Assembly: GCF_026183735.1 (NCBI RefSeq)
Contig: NZ_JAPFRE010000045.1
Coordinates: 62,001 to 126,000 of the forward strand
Direction of reading: 5' to 3'
DNA length: 64,000 nucleotides
Source: Alteromonas sp. ASW11-130
GTDB lineage: Bacteria; Pseudomonadota; Gammaproteobacteria; Enterobacterales; Alteromonadaceae
Positions within the stretch are counted from its first letter, which is position 1. Every line of letters begins with the position of its first letter. The position numbers and the translations under genes are program-made. Positions 1 through 10,114 of this stretch are shown here, piece after piece. The notes below the pieces were generated by a model. That model was not told the DNA's origin. It ran no database searches and worked only from the letters and a program-made list of their open reading frames with translations.

Positions 1-236
1 CCTGCTTGGTGCCATTCACGCGCTTCAACTACTGTAAATGTACCGGTATTCCAGGCTTGTGCTTGCGGAACTGTGAAGCCCGCCTCACGCCAGTCTTGCG
101 CTTGTTCAGCAGTGAAACCTGCCGCTTTCCATGATGCAATCTCAGTCTGGCTCATGCCTTCCCAGTCGTCATGAGTATGTACCACACAGCCAGCTAGCCA
201 ACCTACTAAAACAACCACTAACAAATGTCTTACCAT
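1..236 (-). CDS. Small lipoprotein with W-x-x-A-G-F-T repeats, 3' end outside window
   Basis: Reading the minus strand from 236 gives an uninterrupted frame running off the window edge (78 codons visible). It opens with a basic-hydrophobic signal ending in the lipobox L-A-G-C (Cys17), so a membrane-anchored lipoprotein is expected. After the Cys come about three repeats of roughly 13 residues with pattern W-x-x-[AG]-G-F-T-x-x-[QE]-A-x-x. Two in-frame ATGs exist, at 242 and 236. The purine-rich AGGAG box lies 7 nt before the second but directly abuts the first, so 236 is preferred. Function is unknown. The repeats suggest a short helical binding module, which is only a guess. Confidence 0.7.
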   Translation of the reverse strand, partial: MVRHLLVVVLVGWLAGCVVHTHDDWEGMSQTEIASWKAAGFTAEQAQDWREAGFTVPQAQAWNTGTFTVVEAREWHQA

Positions 237-362
237 TTTCATCTCCTCACGTGATGTTTTGTATTTCACCAGCAATAATTTTGTCTAGTGATGAATAAAC
301 GTACAGAAGAATAAAGGGTTCGGTTCTTTTTTGATTTTAAATAATTTCTAAAAATTGAGGTA

Positions 363-1844
363 TCAATGTGTTCGAATACGTGCTACTGCCTCCTGCCAGT
401 TATGGTAAGCTTGGTCACGTTCGGCTTTAGTCATGCGAGGTGTAAATGTGTGCTCTACCTGCCATTTATCAGCCAGCTCTTCCAATGACGAGTAAATACC
501 AGCCTGAAGACCGGCCAAGTAAGCCGCCCCGAGCGCCGTGGTTTCCGTTATCACCGGACGCTGAACCTGTGCGCCTAAAATATCGGCCAGGAACCCCATA
601 ACCCAATCGTTGTTCGCCATACCTCCATCTACCCTTAAGGTATTGGGCCGGGCGCCATCACTCTCCATGGCTTTCTGCAAATCTTTTGTTTGATAACAAA
701 CCGATTGAAGGCCAGCTGCAACAATTTCACTTATCCCCGTATCTCGCGTGAGTCCTAAAATTGCTCCCCGTGCATTCGGATCCCAATAAGGCGCGCCCAG
801 ACCAGTAAATGCTGGCACAAGGAAAACCCCGTTATTTTGCCTGGCTCGCAGCGCTAAGGCTTCAGTCTCAGCCGCATTATTAATCAGGTGCAGACCATCA
901 CGTAGCCACTGCACCGTGGCCCCTGCCATAAAAATACTGCCTTCCAAACCATAGGTTACGTTCCCATCTAATCGGTATGCAATGGTAGAAAGCAATCTGT
1001 TTTCAGAAACTAAAGGCTTATCGCCGGTATTTAGGATCATAAAGCATCCTGTTCCGTAGGTGCTTTTAGCCATGCCTTTCTCGAAACAGGTTTGGCCTAT
1101 AAGCGCAGCTTGTTGGTCGCCGGCTACGCCCTGTATGGGAATCTGTACACCTAAAATATCCTTATCAAGTACTCCAAAATCTGCCGCACTGTCTTTTACT
1201 TCCGGAAGCATGGATAACGGTATATCAAAGCATTTCAGTAACTTGCTGTCCCATTGCTGGGAACAAATATTGAACAACATTGTACGTGAAGCATTAGTGG
1301 CATCGGTTGCATGCGCTCGCCCTCCTGTCAGACGCCAAATTAAAAAGCTGTCTACCGTACCGAAAAGCAGCTCTTCCTTATCCGCGCTTTCGTGAGCGCC
1401 CTCTACATTATTGAGTATCCAATTAATTTTGGTGGCGGAAAAATAAGGATCGAGTAGTAATCCAGTAGTGTTTTTAACGTAGTCAGCCATAGTCGTATTC
1501 TGATTAAGTTTGCGACACTGCTCGGCGGTTCGCCTGTCTTGCCAAACAATCGCAGGATAGACAGGTTTACCAGTATGTTTATTCCACACCACTGTGGTTT
1601 CCCGCTGATTGGTAATCCCGATCGATGCTATATCTTGCGGTGTGAGCTGACATTTTTTAAAAACAGTTCTCATGGTTTCTTTCACACTTTGCCAGATAGC
1701 TTCTGGATCATGTTCTACCCAGCCATCTTTTGGATACGATTGTGCGAATTCTTTTTGTGCCATGGCTACGATATCGCCATTATCCGAAAAAATTATACTT
1801 CGTGAACTGGTAGTGCCCTGATCAATGGCAAGAATGTAACGCAT
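363..1844 (-). CDS. glpK: Glycerol kinase
   Basis: ATP-dependent phosphorylation of glycerol to glycerol-3-phosphate in the cytoplasm. The 493-aa product has the FGGY-family layout and close to the usual length (about 500 aa). The N-terminal phosphate-binding segment D-Q-G-T-T-S-S-R lies at residues 8-15. A conserved region G-L-G-A-P-Y-W-D and the C-terminal D-G-G-M-A-N-N-D motif are also visible. The start at 1844 is supported by an AGGTGA box just upstream. It is divergent from glpD, which takes its product. No glycerol facilitator gene (glpF) is seen next to it in the window. Confidence 0.97.
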   Translation of the reverse strand: MRYILAIDQGTTSSRSIIFSDNGDIVAMAQKEFAQSYPKDGWVEHDPEAIWQSVKETMRTVFKKCQLTPQDIASIGITNQRETTVVWNKHTGKPVYPAIVWQDRRTAEQCRKLNQNTTMADYVKNTTGLLLDPYFSATKINWILNNVEGAHESADKEELLFGTVDSFLIWRLTGGRAHATDATNASRTMLFNICSQQWDSKLLKCFDIPLSMLPEVKDSAADFGVLDKDILGVQIPIQGVAGDQQAALIGQTCFEKGMAKSTYGTGCFMILNTGDKPLVSENRLLSTIAYRLDGNVTYGLEGSIFMAGATVQWLRDGLHLINNAAETEALALRARQNNGVFLVPAFTGLGAPYWDPNARGAILGLTRDTGISEIVAAGLQSVCYQTKDLQKAMESDGARPNTLRVDGGMANNDWVMGFLADILGAQVQRPVITETTALGAAYLAGLQAGIYSSLEELADKWQVEHTFTPRMTKAERDQAYHNWQEAVARIRTH

Positions 1845-1883
1845 GGATCACCTTTCATATTTTTAGGATTCAATAATTGCAGT

Positions 1884-1907
1884 GTGAATCAACACATTCA
1901 GATTCAC
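1884..1907. promoter_or_regulatory. Inverted repeat in the glpK/glpD divergent promoter region
   Basis: GTGAATC (1884-1890) and GATTCAC (1901-1907) form a perfect 7-bp inverted repeat with a 10-bp spacer, in the 147-bp gap between the divergent glpK and glpD starts. The symmetry and location fit a dimeric repressor or activator site that could control both genes. It does not match the GlpR or CRP consensus as I know them, so the regulator is unassigned. Confidence 0.35.
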
Positions 1908-1991
1908 GATATACCCGCATTTAACACATTTAATGTATCAGCATGTATTATGCTTAAAACATTACTATAGCGTTTAGGCCTATAAAATCAC

Positions 1992-3500
1992 GTGCGTAAT
2001 TCTAATGCACCTGCACATTTTGATTTGCTCGTAGTTGGCGGCGGAATTAACGGCGCTGGTATAGCGGCTGATGCTGCTGGACGTGGACTCTCGGTTGTCC
2101 TATGTGAAAAAGGTGACCTTGGCGGTGCAACCTCCTCCTCCTCCAGCAAACTTATTCACGGTGGCTTGCGCTATTTGGAACAGCGCGAATTCAAGCTCGT
2201 TCATGCTGCTCTAAAAGAACGGGAAGTCTTGCTCGGTAACGCTCCTCATATCATGCGTCCATTACGCTTTCGTTTGCCCCATCAACCCCACTTGCGTCCT
2301 GTTTGGATGATAAGGATGGGTTTATTCCTTTATGACAGGCTAGCTAAGCGAAATCACTTACCTTCATCAAAACGTATAACCTGTGATGAAACGAGTCCGC
2401 TTGTTCCAACTATCACGACCTGTTTTGAATATTCGGATGGTTGGGTAGATGATGCGCGATTAGTTATCTTGAATGCTTTGGCCGCCAGCCAGAACGGTGC
2501 CCGAATATTACCCAGAACGCCTTTCTTAGGCGCAAAAAAACTACAAGATCATTGGCTGGTCACTATTAGACGACCTCAGACCGGTGAAGAAAAATTCATT
2601 ACCCGAGCAATAGTTAATGCAGCTGGCCCGTGGGTACTTCCCACGTTAGACAGTTTGGAGGGTACATCAAAAAAGAAAACGATTCGTCTAGTAAAAGGAA
2701 GTCATATTGTGGTGCCGAAGCTTTATGCCTCAGACGAAGCATATATTTTGCAAAATGAAGACCAGCGAATTGTATTCGCTATCCCGTTCGAAAATGCATT
2801 TTCGTTAATTGGCACTACCGATGTGGATTATACGGGGGACCCCGCTGATGCACGTATTTCGGAGGCAGAGAAAGATTACCTGATCAATATTATTAACCAC
2901 TATTTCCGTTCAAAAATCTCAAAACAAGATATCGTCCATACTTTTAGCGGTGTACGTCCATTATTAGAGGAAGAAAATTCCTCAGCACAGACAGTGACGA
3001 GAGATTATAGGCTCGAACTTAAAGGATCACGTAATCACCCCCTGCTACTTAATGTTTTTGGCGGGAAAATAACCACCTATAGACGGCTAGCGGAACAAGC
3101 GGTTAACAAACTCTCCAAGCATTTCGAAAATATAGGCTCGGCATGGACCGCATCAGCCCCCCTTCCAGGGGGAGATTTTAAAGACAAAGCGGCCTTGCAG
3201 GCTGAATATAGGCAACGTTACCCTTGGCTTCCTGGCGCCCTTAGCAAAGAGTATGTGTGCCGCTACGGCAGGCTATGCGAGACGTTTCTTAACCATGCAT
3301 CATCACTCCAGGATTTAGGCGTACATTTTGGACACCAGTTATATCAGGCCGAAGTGAACTATCTTTGCCAATCGGAATGGGCACAAACAGCGGATGACGT
3401 TTTATGGAGAAGAACAAAAAAAGGTCTGCTATTCACTAAACAAGAGGTGGCGAGACTTAATACTTATCTTGCGACCCTGATGAATTATGTCAATCACTAA
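1992..3500 (+). CDS. glpD: Aerobic glycerol-3-phosphate dehydrogenase
   Basis: FAD-dependent, membrane-associated oxidation of glycerol-3-phosphate to dihydroxyacetone phosphate, feeding electrons to quinone. The 502-aa product matches the family length (E. coli GlpD 501 aa). The dinucleotide-binding motif G-G-G-I-N-G-A-G starts near residue 16, followed by the family segment S-S-K-L-I-H-G-G-L-R-Y-L-E. The start is GTG at 1992 with no strong ribosome-binding site. No better ATG precedes the FAD motif. It is divergent from glpK and followed by a hairpin terminator. Confidence 0.96.
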   Translation: MRNSNAPAHFDLLVVGGGINGAGIAADAAGRGLSVVLCEKGDLGGATSSSSSKLIHGGLRYLEQREFKLVHAALKEREVLLGNAPHIMRPLRFRLPHQPHLRPVWMIRMGLFLYDRLAKRNHLPSSKRITCDETSPLVPTITTCFEYSDGWVDDARLVILNALAASQNGARILPRTPFLGAKKLQDHWLVTIRRPQTGEEKFITRAIVNAAGPWVLPTLDSLEGTSKKKTIRLVKGSHIVVPKLYASDEAYILQNEDQRIVFAIPFENAFSLIGTTDVDYTGDPADARISEAEKDYLINIINHYFRSKISKQDIVHTFSGVRPLLEEENSSAQTVTRDYRLELKGSRNHPLLLNVFGGKITTYRRLAEQAVNKLSKHFENIGSAWTASAPLPGGDFKDKAALQAEYRQRYPWLPGALSKEYVCRYGRLCETFLNHASSLQDLGVHFGHQLYQAEVNYLCQSEWAQTADDVLWRRTKKGLLFTKQEVARLNTYLATLMNYVNH

Positions 3501-3501
3501 T

Positions 3502-3524
3502 AAATGCAGTAAACTACTGCATTT
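3502..3524 (+). terminator. Hairpin after glpD
   Basis: A perfect 10-bp inverted repeat (AAATGCAGTA / TACTGCATTT) with a 3-nt loop sits directly after the glpD stop. The following T-run is short (TTTGTT), so it may be a weak terminator or a transcript-stabilising stem. Confidence 0.55.
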
Positions 3525-3548
3525 GTTAGTACGGTGAGGAAAATTACG

Positions 3549-4553
3549 GTGGCATTACAGTGGTTCCCAGGGCACATGCACAAAGCCCTAAAAGAAATTA
3601 AAGAATCCCTCAGTCAGGTTGATATATTGATTGAAGTGCTTGATGCTCGTATTCCTTACTCGAGTGAAAATCCAGAAATTGCTAAGATACGGGGCGACAA
3701 ACCCTGTATCAAAATCTTGAATAAATTCGACTTAGCAGATCCGGACATTACTGCCGATTGGCAAGCCTACCTTGAATCTGAACGTCACGTAAAAACCATC
3801 ACGACCTCGAGCGATAATCCTGCAAACAGTAAACAGATTATCAATTTGATTCGTACTATTTGCGCGCACAAAGACGCTTCAGCTAAGCACATTAATGCCA
3901 TGATCACCGGTATCCCTAATGTGGGTAAATCCACGCTGATAAATATCCTGGCCGAACGCACTATTGCAAAAACAGGCAATGAACCTGCCGTAACAAAAAG
4001 TCAGCAACGGATTAATTTAGGTAGTGGAATAGTGCTTTATGATACACCCGGTGTATTGTGGCCAAAACTAGAAAACCCTCATTCTATCTACCGGTTAGCT
4101 TCGTCGGGCGCGGTGAAAAACACGGCAATGGAATATGACGATGTCGGTTTTTTTGCCGCCGATTATTTAATTAAAGCTTACCCTGAACGCATGCAAGAAC
4201 GCTATAAACTCGATACATTGCCACCGACAGAAATAGAGTTTTTGGAGGCCGCTGCGAAAAAACGGGGTGCAATAATGGCTGGCGGCCGTGTGAATCTACA
4301 TAAAATCTGCGAAGTGCTACTCAACGAATTACAATCGGGTAAGTTAGGTCGAGTTAGTCTTGAAACGCCAGCAATGCTGGAGAAAGAGAAAATTGAGATG
4401 GCGGAAGCCGCCGCAGCAAAAGCGGCCGCAAAAGCAAAGCGTAAACAGAAATTCAAAGAAGGCTCACTGACGCCGGATAAACAAGACCGCAAGGAAAAGC
4501 GCAACGAAAAACGTGAGGCGCAAAGTCAACGAATGAAAAAGCGCCGTAACTGA
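3549..4553 (+). CDS. ylqF: YlqF/RbgA-type circularly permuted GTPase
   Basis: Predicted ribosome-assembly GTPase of the YlqF/YawG family. The GTPase motifs are in permuted order: G4 N-K-F-D-L comes first, then the P-loop G-I-P-N-V-G-K-S-T, then D-T-P-G. The N-terminal W-F-P-G-H-M is the family signature. The C-terminal about 60 residues are Lys/Arg/Ala-rich, a likely RNA-contacting tail. GTG at 3549 is preferred over GTG 3534 because AGGA lies 8 nt upstream and the protein then starts right at the W-F-P-G-H-M signature. The role in large-subunit assembly is known from Bacillus RbgA. In this group it is inferred. Confidence 0.85.
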   Translation: MALQWFPGHMHKALKEIKESLSQVDILIEVLDARIPYSSENPEIAKIRGDKPCIKILNKFDLADPDITADWQAYLESERHVKTITTSSDNPANSKQIINLIRTICAHKDASAKHINAMITGIPNVGKSTLINILAERTIAKTGNEPAVTKSQQRINLGSGIVLYDTPGVLWPKLENPHSIYRLASSGAVKNTAMEYDDVGFFAADYLIKAYPERMQERYKLDTLPPTEIEFLEAAAKKRGAIMAGGRVNLHKICEVLLNELQSGKLGRVSLETPAMLEKEKIEMAEAAAAKAAAKAKRKQKFKEGSLTPDKQDRKEKRNEKREAQSQRMKKRRN

Positions 4554-4570
4554 AAAGTCTAAATCGCTTC

Positions 4571-5437
4571 CTAACCCAATGCTTCAATCCGTTTTTCAAG
4601 TGGAGGATGGCTTGAAAACAATGCCTGCACTTTACCTGCACTAATGGCGAAAGCGGCCATTTCATCAGGCAGTTTCGGGGAGTCCTGATGTTGTTTGAGG
4701 CGCATCAGCGCCGCCGCCATATCTTGTTTGCTGGTAAGCGCTGCGCCTCCCGCATCCGCTCTGAACTCTCGATGACGCGAAAACCACATTACAATCATCA
4801 TCGCCAGGAAGCCTAGCACTACTTCAGCAATAATCGACACAATCCAGAACGCAGGGCCGTGTCCTCGTTCAACTTTAAACACCACACGATCCACAATGTG
4901 GCCAATAACGCGTGATAAAAACACAACAAAGGTATTCACCACACCTTGCAGCAAGGTCATAGTTACCATATCGCCATTTGCTACGTGACTTACTTCATGC
5001 GCTAACACCGCTTCCACTTCATTTTCGCGCATTCCTTGGAGTAAACCTGTGCTGACGGCAACTAATGCATTGTTCTTATTCCAACCAGTGGCGAATGCAT
5101 TTAACGACGGGTGCTCGAAAATACCTACTTCGGGCATGCCAATACCCGCTTGTTTAGCTTGCCGCTCGACTGTACGTAAAAGCCATTGTTCAGAAGCATT
5201 CCTTGGCTGGTCTATAACGTGGACCCCCATACTCTTTTTCGCCATAAATTTTGACAAAAAGAGTGAGATAAATGCGCCGCTAAACCCTATTACTGCAGAA
5301 TAGATGAGCAGCGCAGTCAGGTCCAAATCGACGCCGTTTTCTGCCAACAATCCCTGAAAACCAAACAGGCTAAAGGTAATGCTTAGTAATGCCATGATGG
5401 CAATATTAGTACCGATAAAAAGTGCAATGCGTAACAT
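4571..5437 (-). CDS. htpX: Membrane zinc metalloprotease HtpX
   Basis: M48-family inner-membrane protease in quality control of membrane proteins. The 288-aa product has two N-terminal membrane helices (about residues 4-30 and 42-62). The zinc-binding H-E-V-S-H is at 147-151, and two further membrane segments follow (about 158-178 and 196-216). Length agrees with E. coli HtpX (293 aa). It is convergent with the ylqF gene. Confidence 0.95.
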   Translation of the reverse strand: MLRIALFIGTNIAIMALLSITFSLFGFQGLLAENGVDLDLTALLIYSAVIGFSGAFISLFLSKFMAKKSMGVHVIDQPRNASEQWLLRTVERQAKQAGIGMPEVGIFEHPSLNAFATGWNKNNALVAVSTGLLQGMRENEVEAVLAHEVSHVANGDMVTMTLLQGVVNTFVVFLSRVIGHIVDRVVFKVERGHGPAFWIVSIIAEVVLGFLAMMIVMWFSRHREFRADAGGAALTSKQDMAAALMRLKQHQDSPKLPDEMAAFAISAGKVQALFSSHPPLEKRIEALG

Positions 5438-5695
5438 GGATAAATCCTAAAATGCGTTCACGCCCATAATATGGTTACGGAAGCGAAAAAGCTCAAGTAT
5501 GAGGATTAAAAATTGTTTTGACGGTAGGTAATGAGCAATCGGGTTAAACTATCTGATTAAAAAAGACCCGCTAAAAATCGCCATTTGGGCTTAAACAGTA
5601 AAGGTCCACCGAGTAAAGGTACGTTCAACTCATTCTAATTCTCACTCTCAGGTGATATATTAATTTAACTAAATCATTATAATAAAAGAATAATT

Positions 5696-6889
5696 TTGAA
5701 ACTTCCTACTCTATTCATCTTTATAACAATCATTGTGAACACTCTATTTGCTTCATTATCCGTAATAGGTCAAACATCTAATAAAGCTGATTCTGGTTCT
5801 TACACCTTGCATACTGAACGTATCCAATCTGAAGTACTCAACGAGGAAAGGACGGTCACTGTGCAGTTGCCCAAGAGCTACGATAAAAATCCTGATAAGA
5901 AGTATCCGGTTATTTATCGCCTCGATGGCGCTACCAATCTGGTTATGATGAATGCGGTTTTAGAGAGCTTACAAGCGCAAAGCGCGGCGCCGGAAGTCAT
6001 TATTGTTGCCATAGAAAACACAGAGCGTCTGCGCGACTTATATCCCACAGTAAATCGCGATCCTAATGGTCCGGTCGGTATTGGCGGTGGCGGCGCTAAC
6101 TTTCTTAACTTTATCACTACAGAGCTTATGCCTGTGATTGAAAGTAAGTACCGTGTGCACGATTTTCGCGTTATCGCGGGGGCGTCAGCTGCTGGCGTAT
6201 TCTCTTTATATGCGGTACAGAAAAATCCAGCATTATTTGACGCCGCATTAGCTTACAGTCCAGCGGTGTGGTGGAACTATGGTGCAACGGGAAAGACTAC
6301 CGTTGCATTCTTAAAGAACGCCACAGCCCTCGATCACTTTATCTATACTGCCATTGGAAACGAAGCAGCTCCAATGCGTTCCTATTACGACAATATGATT
6401 GTTGGAATTAAAGAAAACCAACCGAAAGGATTACGTTGGGTTAACGAAACCTTCGAGAATGTCCCGCATAATCTTGTTAGTAGCGCGGCAGGTTTCAGTG
6501 CCTATCACAACTTATTCTATTCCGAGTTTATGCAACCACACCACTACGATGGCAGCTTATCGTCTATTGAAGAATATTATAAAAATGTATCCAACCAGCG
6601 CGGCGAACACATTGAAGCTGCAGAGTGGATAATTCGCGAACTTGGCTATTACTATGTCAACCAACAAAATTTTGAAGAAGCCACCAAATTATTTAAATAT
6701 GGCATTGAGCATTATCCCAATTCTCCCGATGCCTATAACGGCTTAGCGTATGGCTACGAACAATCAGGTCAATATCGGAAATCACTTGAGCAGGTAAATA
6801 AAGCATTGTCACTCGCATCAGAGGATTATGACGGCTATGGGGTTTATGTGGCAAGAAAAGACCGTCTGACAAAACTTCTGCAAAAATAG
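5696..6889 (+). CDS. Secreted alpha/beta-hydrolase esterase with C-terminal TPR
   Basis: The 397-aa product has an N-terminal signal peptide (hydrophobic residues about 5-25). It is followed by a putative-esterase domain of the Fes/enterochelin-esterase-like family, about residues 35-270. The nucleophile elbow A-G-A-S-A-A-G is visible, with an early segment Y-P-V-I-Y-R-L-D-G typical of that fold. About residues 310-390 hold TPR-like helices (Y-Y-V-N-Q-Q-N-F-E-E-A, then P-N-S-P-D-A-Y-N-G-L-A-Y). The start is TTG at 5696 in an AT-rich context. The hydrolase substrate cannot be deduced; siderophore or carbohydrate esters are both possible. Confidence 0.8.
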   Translation: MKLPTLFIFITIIVNTLFASLSVIGQTSNKADSGSYTLHTERIQSEVLNEERTVTVQLPKSYDKNPDKKYPVIYRLDGATNLVMMNAVLESLQAQSAAPEVIIVAIENTERLRDLYPTVNRDPNGPVGIGGGGANFLNFITTELMPVIESKYRVHDFRVIAGASAAGVFSLYAVQKNPALFDAALAYSPAVWWNYGATGKTTVAFLKNATALDHFIYTAIGNEAAPMRSYYDNMIVGIKENQPKGLRWVNETFENVPHNLVSSAAGFSAYHNLFYSEFMQPHHYDGSLSSIEEYYKNVSNQRGEHIEAAEWIIRELGYYYVNQQNFEEATKLFKYGIEHYPNSPDAYNGLAYGYEQSGQYRKSLEQVNKALSLASEDYDGYGVYVARKDRLTKLLQK

Positions 6890-6914
6890 CGTTACCTGAG
6901 GTAGCTAAATACTT

Positions 6915-6951
6915 CACTACCATTCTCGCATTAAACACAAGAATGGTAGTG
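6915..6951. terminator. Bidirectional terminator between convergent genes
   Basis: A perfect 12-bp inverted repeat, CACTACCATTCT / AGAATGGTAGTG, with a 13-nt loop. It is placed between the esterase gene (plus) and the S9 peptidase gene (minus), where both need an end. The flanking T-runs are weak. Confidence 0.6.
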
Positions 6952-6962
6952 CTATTTTGATA

Positions 6963-8918
6963 CTATTGCTTAGGTTTCACCAAATATTCTTCAAAGAACA
7001 TCACAACAGCCTGCTGATAAACGTCGCGATTCTCTTTCTTGCGGTATCCATGCCCTTCGTTTAACGCGTTCATGTACCACACTTCTTTACCTTCATCGCG
7101 TAAGGCTTTAACGATTTGCTCAGCTTCACTCACAGGCACGCGCGGATCATTCTCGCCCTGAATAACAAACATCGGTACGTCAATTTTATCAACGCTGTTA
7201 CTAGGGCTGATTTTTTGTAAGAAATCGTGCATTTTTTGGTCGCGCTCATCACCGTACTCAACACGGCGAAGGTCGCGGCGATAGTCTTTGGTGTTTTTCA
7301 AAAAAGTCACAAAGTTAGAAATACCAACAATGTCTACCGCTGCACTTAGTCTGTCGCTGTAGTGAACGGCACTGGCTAGAACCATATAACCGCCATAACT
7401 GCCACCAAACACAGCAACGCGGTTTTCATCTAAATCCGGTTGAGTGGCGATCCAATCTAACAATGCGCCAATATCTTTAACCGAATCTTCGCGATTAAAG
7501 CCATTGTCCAGATTGATATACTCTTTCCCATAACCTGATGACCCTCTTACGTTAGGCACAACCACTGCCGCGCCAAGCGTATCCATCCAAAGTTGGTAAG
7601 TACTAGCAAACGAAGGCCGAGATTGCCCCTCTGGACCCCCATGTATGGATATAATTACCGGACGTGGACCGTCAGCTTCAGGTTTGTAAACAAACGCCGG
7701 GATCTGACGGTCATCAAAGGTGGGGTAACGTACCAGCTCAGGTAACACAAAATTATCCGTGTTTAAGCCGCCCACTTCACTAAAGGTCCAGCGAGTCAGT
7801 TTACCGTAACTGGTAGGTTGACGCTTCAGATCCAGTACGAATGTATCACTCGGCGTTTGCGCAGTATTTAAGGTCATTGCTAATTTGCTGTCATCCGGGC
7901 TAAATTCAATGCTACCTACCAGCCCAACCGGGATAGAGCTAACAGGTTCGTATCTAAAATTCTTTGTGTCCAGTAAATATAATTTACTAATACCATCTTC
8001 GTTAGTGGTGAAGGCCGCGCGTTCACCATTGTGACTAATAGCGAAGCCTTGAACATCCCAATTTATTTTATCAGTGATAATTTCCAACGTATCCTTTGTA
8101 ATATCCCGATAGGCCAACTGGGTGAATTCACTTTTTTGATTTGTGGATAGAAAATAACCATTATTATCTTTGCCAAATGCCCAAGCGTAATTGACTGATG
8201 GCGACTGTTCACTTCCGTCAATTAACGTTTGCTCACCGGATTCAACATCGAGTAGGAAGATGCGCGAGTCGCTTGCACTGATGTATTGCTGAGCTAGAAT
8301 TTTAGTATCCTTATCATTCCAATCTATAGGTCCCCACCAGCTACCATCTTGGGATTCAAGTACCACTCTACGCTTATCAGGTGATTGCGGGTTCATTATC
8401 CATATGTCATTGGCACTGCCATTACGTTCTGTGCTTTGATAAGCCAACCACTTGCCCGACTCACTCCATTCAAGCGCGCTATTACGAGATTTTCCGTCGG
8501 TCAGCATGGAACTTTTGCCCGTATTGGGGTCGAGTAAAAATATCTGGGAATACTCGCTGCCTCCAGCATCCATTGTAAACGCAATTTTGTCGGTACCAGG
8601 CTGGCGAACTACAGAGCCTATCGGCTCTTTGAAGAATGTGATTTGATGACGGGCACCTTTAGGCATATCAACACGATGTAATTGACTAACTTCGCCAAAA
8701 CGAGTTGTTATAAAAATGCTTTCTCCGTCTTTGCTAAACGTCTCAAAGGGTGCTGAACGGATGTTCTGGTACTGATTCAAGTCTGAAACAACTTGCTCAG
8801 AAATCTCAGGAATATTCTGTAGAACCAAATTTCCGTTGTTAACAACTCGCTCTTCTACAGCATGCGAAAAGAACGGCACGAATAAAAGCGTTACCAGGGT
8901 GGTTTTTATTTTCATCAA
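6963..8918 (-). CDS. Periplasmic S9 family prolyl oligopeptidase-like peptidase
   Basis: The 651-aa protein has a signal peptide (first about 20 residues). A beta-propeller of WD40/TolB-like repeats follows (about 40-390), then a C-terminal alpha/beta-hydrolase domain. The catalytic triad is readable: Ser507 in G-G-S-Y-G-G-Y, Asp591 in G-E-N-D-P-R-V-P, His623 in N-E-G-H-G-Y. This is the acylaminoacyl-peptidase/dipeptidyl-peptidase branch of family S9, which trims short peptides. Exact specificity is not visible. Confidence 0.92.
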   Translation of the reverse strand: MMKIKTTLVTLLFVPFFSHAVEERVVNNGNLVLQNIPEISEQVVSDLNQYQNIRSAPFETFSKDGESIFITTRFGEVSQLHRVDMPKGARHQITFFKEPIGSVVRQPGTDKIAFTMDAGGSEYSQIFLLDPNTGKSSMLTDGKSRNSALEWSESGKWLAYQSTERNGSANDIWIMNPQSPDKRRVVLESQDGSWWGPIDWNDKDTKILAQQYISASDSRIFLLDVESGEQTLIDGSEQSPSVNYAWAFGKDNNGYFLSTNQKSEFTQLAYRDITKDTLEIITDKINWDVQGFAISHNGERAAFTTNEDGISKLYLLDTKNFRYEPVSSIPVGLVGSIEFSPDDSKLAMTLNTAQTPSDTFVLDLKRQPTSYGKLTRWTFSEVGGLNTDNFVLPELVRYPTFDDRQIPAFVYKPEADGPRPVIISIHGGPEGQSRPSFASTYQLWMDTLGAAVVVPNVRGSSGYGKEYINLDNGFNREDSVKDIGALLDWIATQPDLDENRVAVFGGSYGGYMVLASAVHYSDRLSAAVDIVGISNFVTFLKNTKDYRRDLRRVEYGDERDQKMHDFLQKISPSNSVDKIDVPMFVIQGENDPRVPVSEAEQIVKALRDEGKEVWYMNALNEGHGYRKKENRDVYQQAVVMFFEEYLVKPKQ

Positions 8919-9198
8919 ACAATTCCATTTCTATTCAATTGGTTATTAGTCTTAATTAGGTCAGGCGTTTTAGCAAGGCCCTTGCGGTGGATAACATGTT
9001 GCGCTGTGCCATACCAAAGTGTCTGGTATTAATTTTCGCCATAACAGTTTTAAAAAACCAAATGTGAGATGAATGTAAACGTAGTAGATCTCGCTGCGAA
9101 TACGCTACAGGACATATTTATATACACTTTCTCGCTTTGTAAACGCCCTAAACACTCATATCATGCGCGCGATGGAAACCAACTAGTTAAGGAAGTTC

Positions 9199-9996
9199 AT
9201 GAATAAAAACATATCTGCTGTGGCTTTTTCTATATTAGCGTTGAGTGCGTCGACCGTGAATGCAGGCGAGTACAACTCATTTCTTTCCACCTCTTACGCA
9301 AACGTAGAAGGTCCAGGAAGTATTGATTTCACTACCTACTCGTTTTTCGCCACGCATTATTTTTCAGCGCGCACAACTACAGGCCCTTATGCTGAATTTG
9401 ACTATATGGTCAATGAGGCATTTTTAAGTGGGGGCTATACCCACCCTGAACACGGTGCTGCGTTCAAATTGGTATCAGGTGAGACATTCATCGGCGACAT
9501 TATTGTAGGTGGCAACTACATTGATGTACACGGCACAGGAAACGATTTTAAATCTTTCTTACTCGGCTATCGAATCAATAATAATCTACATGTTAAAGCA
9601 AGATTGTTAGACACCGATGATAATAACGTAGAACTGAGTGTTAACTATAAACACGAGTTAGATCAAGGTAGCTATTTGGGTGTGACTGCAAGCACCGTTA
9701 CCGATACTGACGCTTATTCGTTTAATAGCAAATACTTTACGCAACTATCAAATGAAACTTATCTTGCAGTGAATGCAGGGGTCAATATTTACGATGGTAT
9801 GGATAACACGTGGGTTTCTGGAGTAGATTATTATTTCAATCAGAACGTAAGTGTAGGGGGAATGGTCGGGAGTGATTCACTGGTAGGCGTAAAGGCAAAC
9901 TATTATGTCAATCCAAACCTGTCATTGAGCGCAGGTTATAGCGAAAACGACATAGAAATTAAACAGTGGCAGGTTAACCTAGGCTATCAATTCTAA
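9199..9996 (+). CDS. Putative outer-membrane beta-barrel protein
   Basis: 265 aa with a clean signal peptide ending V-N-A. The mature part is a run of short amphipathic strands with alternating aromatic residues, and it ends in Phe, the hallmark of outer-membrane barrels. A strong AAGGAAG box precedes the ATG. It resembles small porin-like barrels of marine gammaproteobacteria, but I do not recognise a named family with certainty. Transport substrate is unknown. Confidence 0.75.
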   Translation: MNKNISAVAFSILALSASTVNAGEYNSFLSTSYANVEGPGSIDFTTYSFFATHYFSARTTTGPYAEFDYMVNEAFLSGGYTHPEHGAAFKLVSGETFIGDIIVGGNYIDVHGTGNDFKSFLLGYRINNNLHVKARLLDTDDNNVELSVNYKHELDQGSYLGVTASTVTDTDAYSFNSKYFTQLSNETYLAVNAGVNIYDGMDNTWVSGVDYYFNQNVSVGGMVGSDSLVGVKANYYVNPNLSLSAGYSENDIEIKQWQVNLGYQF

Positions 9997-10114
9997 ACAC
10001 TTGCAATGGTAAACTGGATTAGGGTGATTACCAAGGGATTATGTCGGCCTAATTACCGAGCGACTTTGTCGTAAATAGCATATCAGCCAGTTGTTAAACT
10101 GGCTACTTTCTTTG

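Noticed and set aside
1884-1907. CRP site in the glpK/glpD region
   Set aside because: The arms are GTGAATC/GATTCAC with a 10-bp spacer, not TGTGA-N6-TCACA; listed instead as an unassigned inverted repeat.
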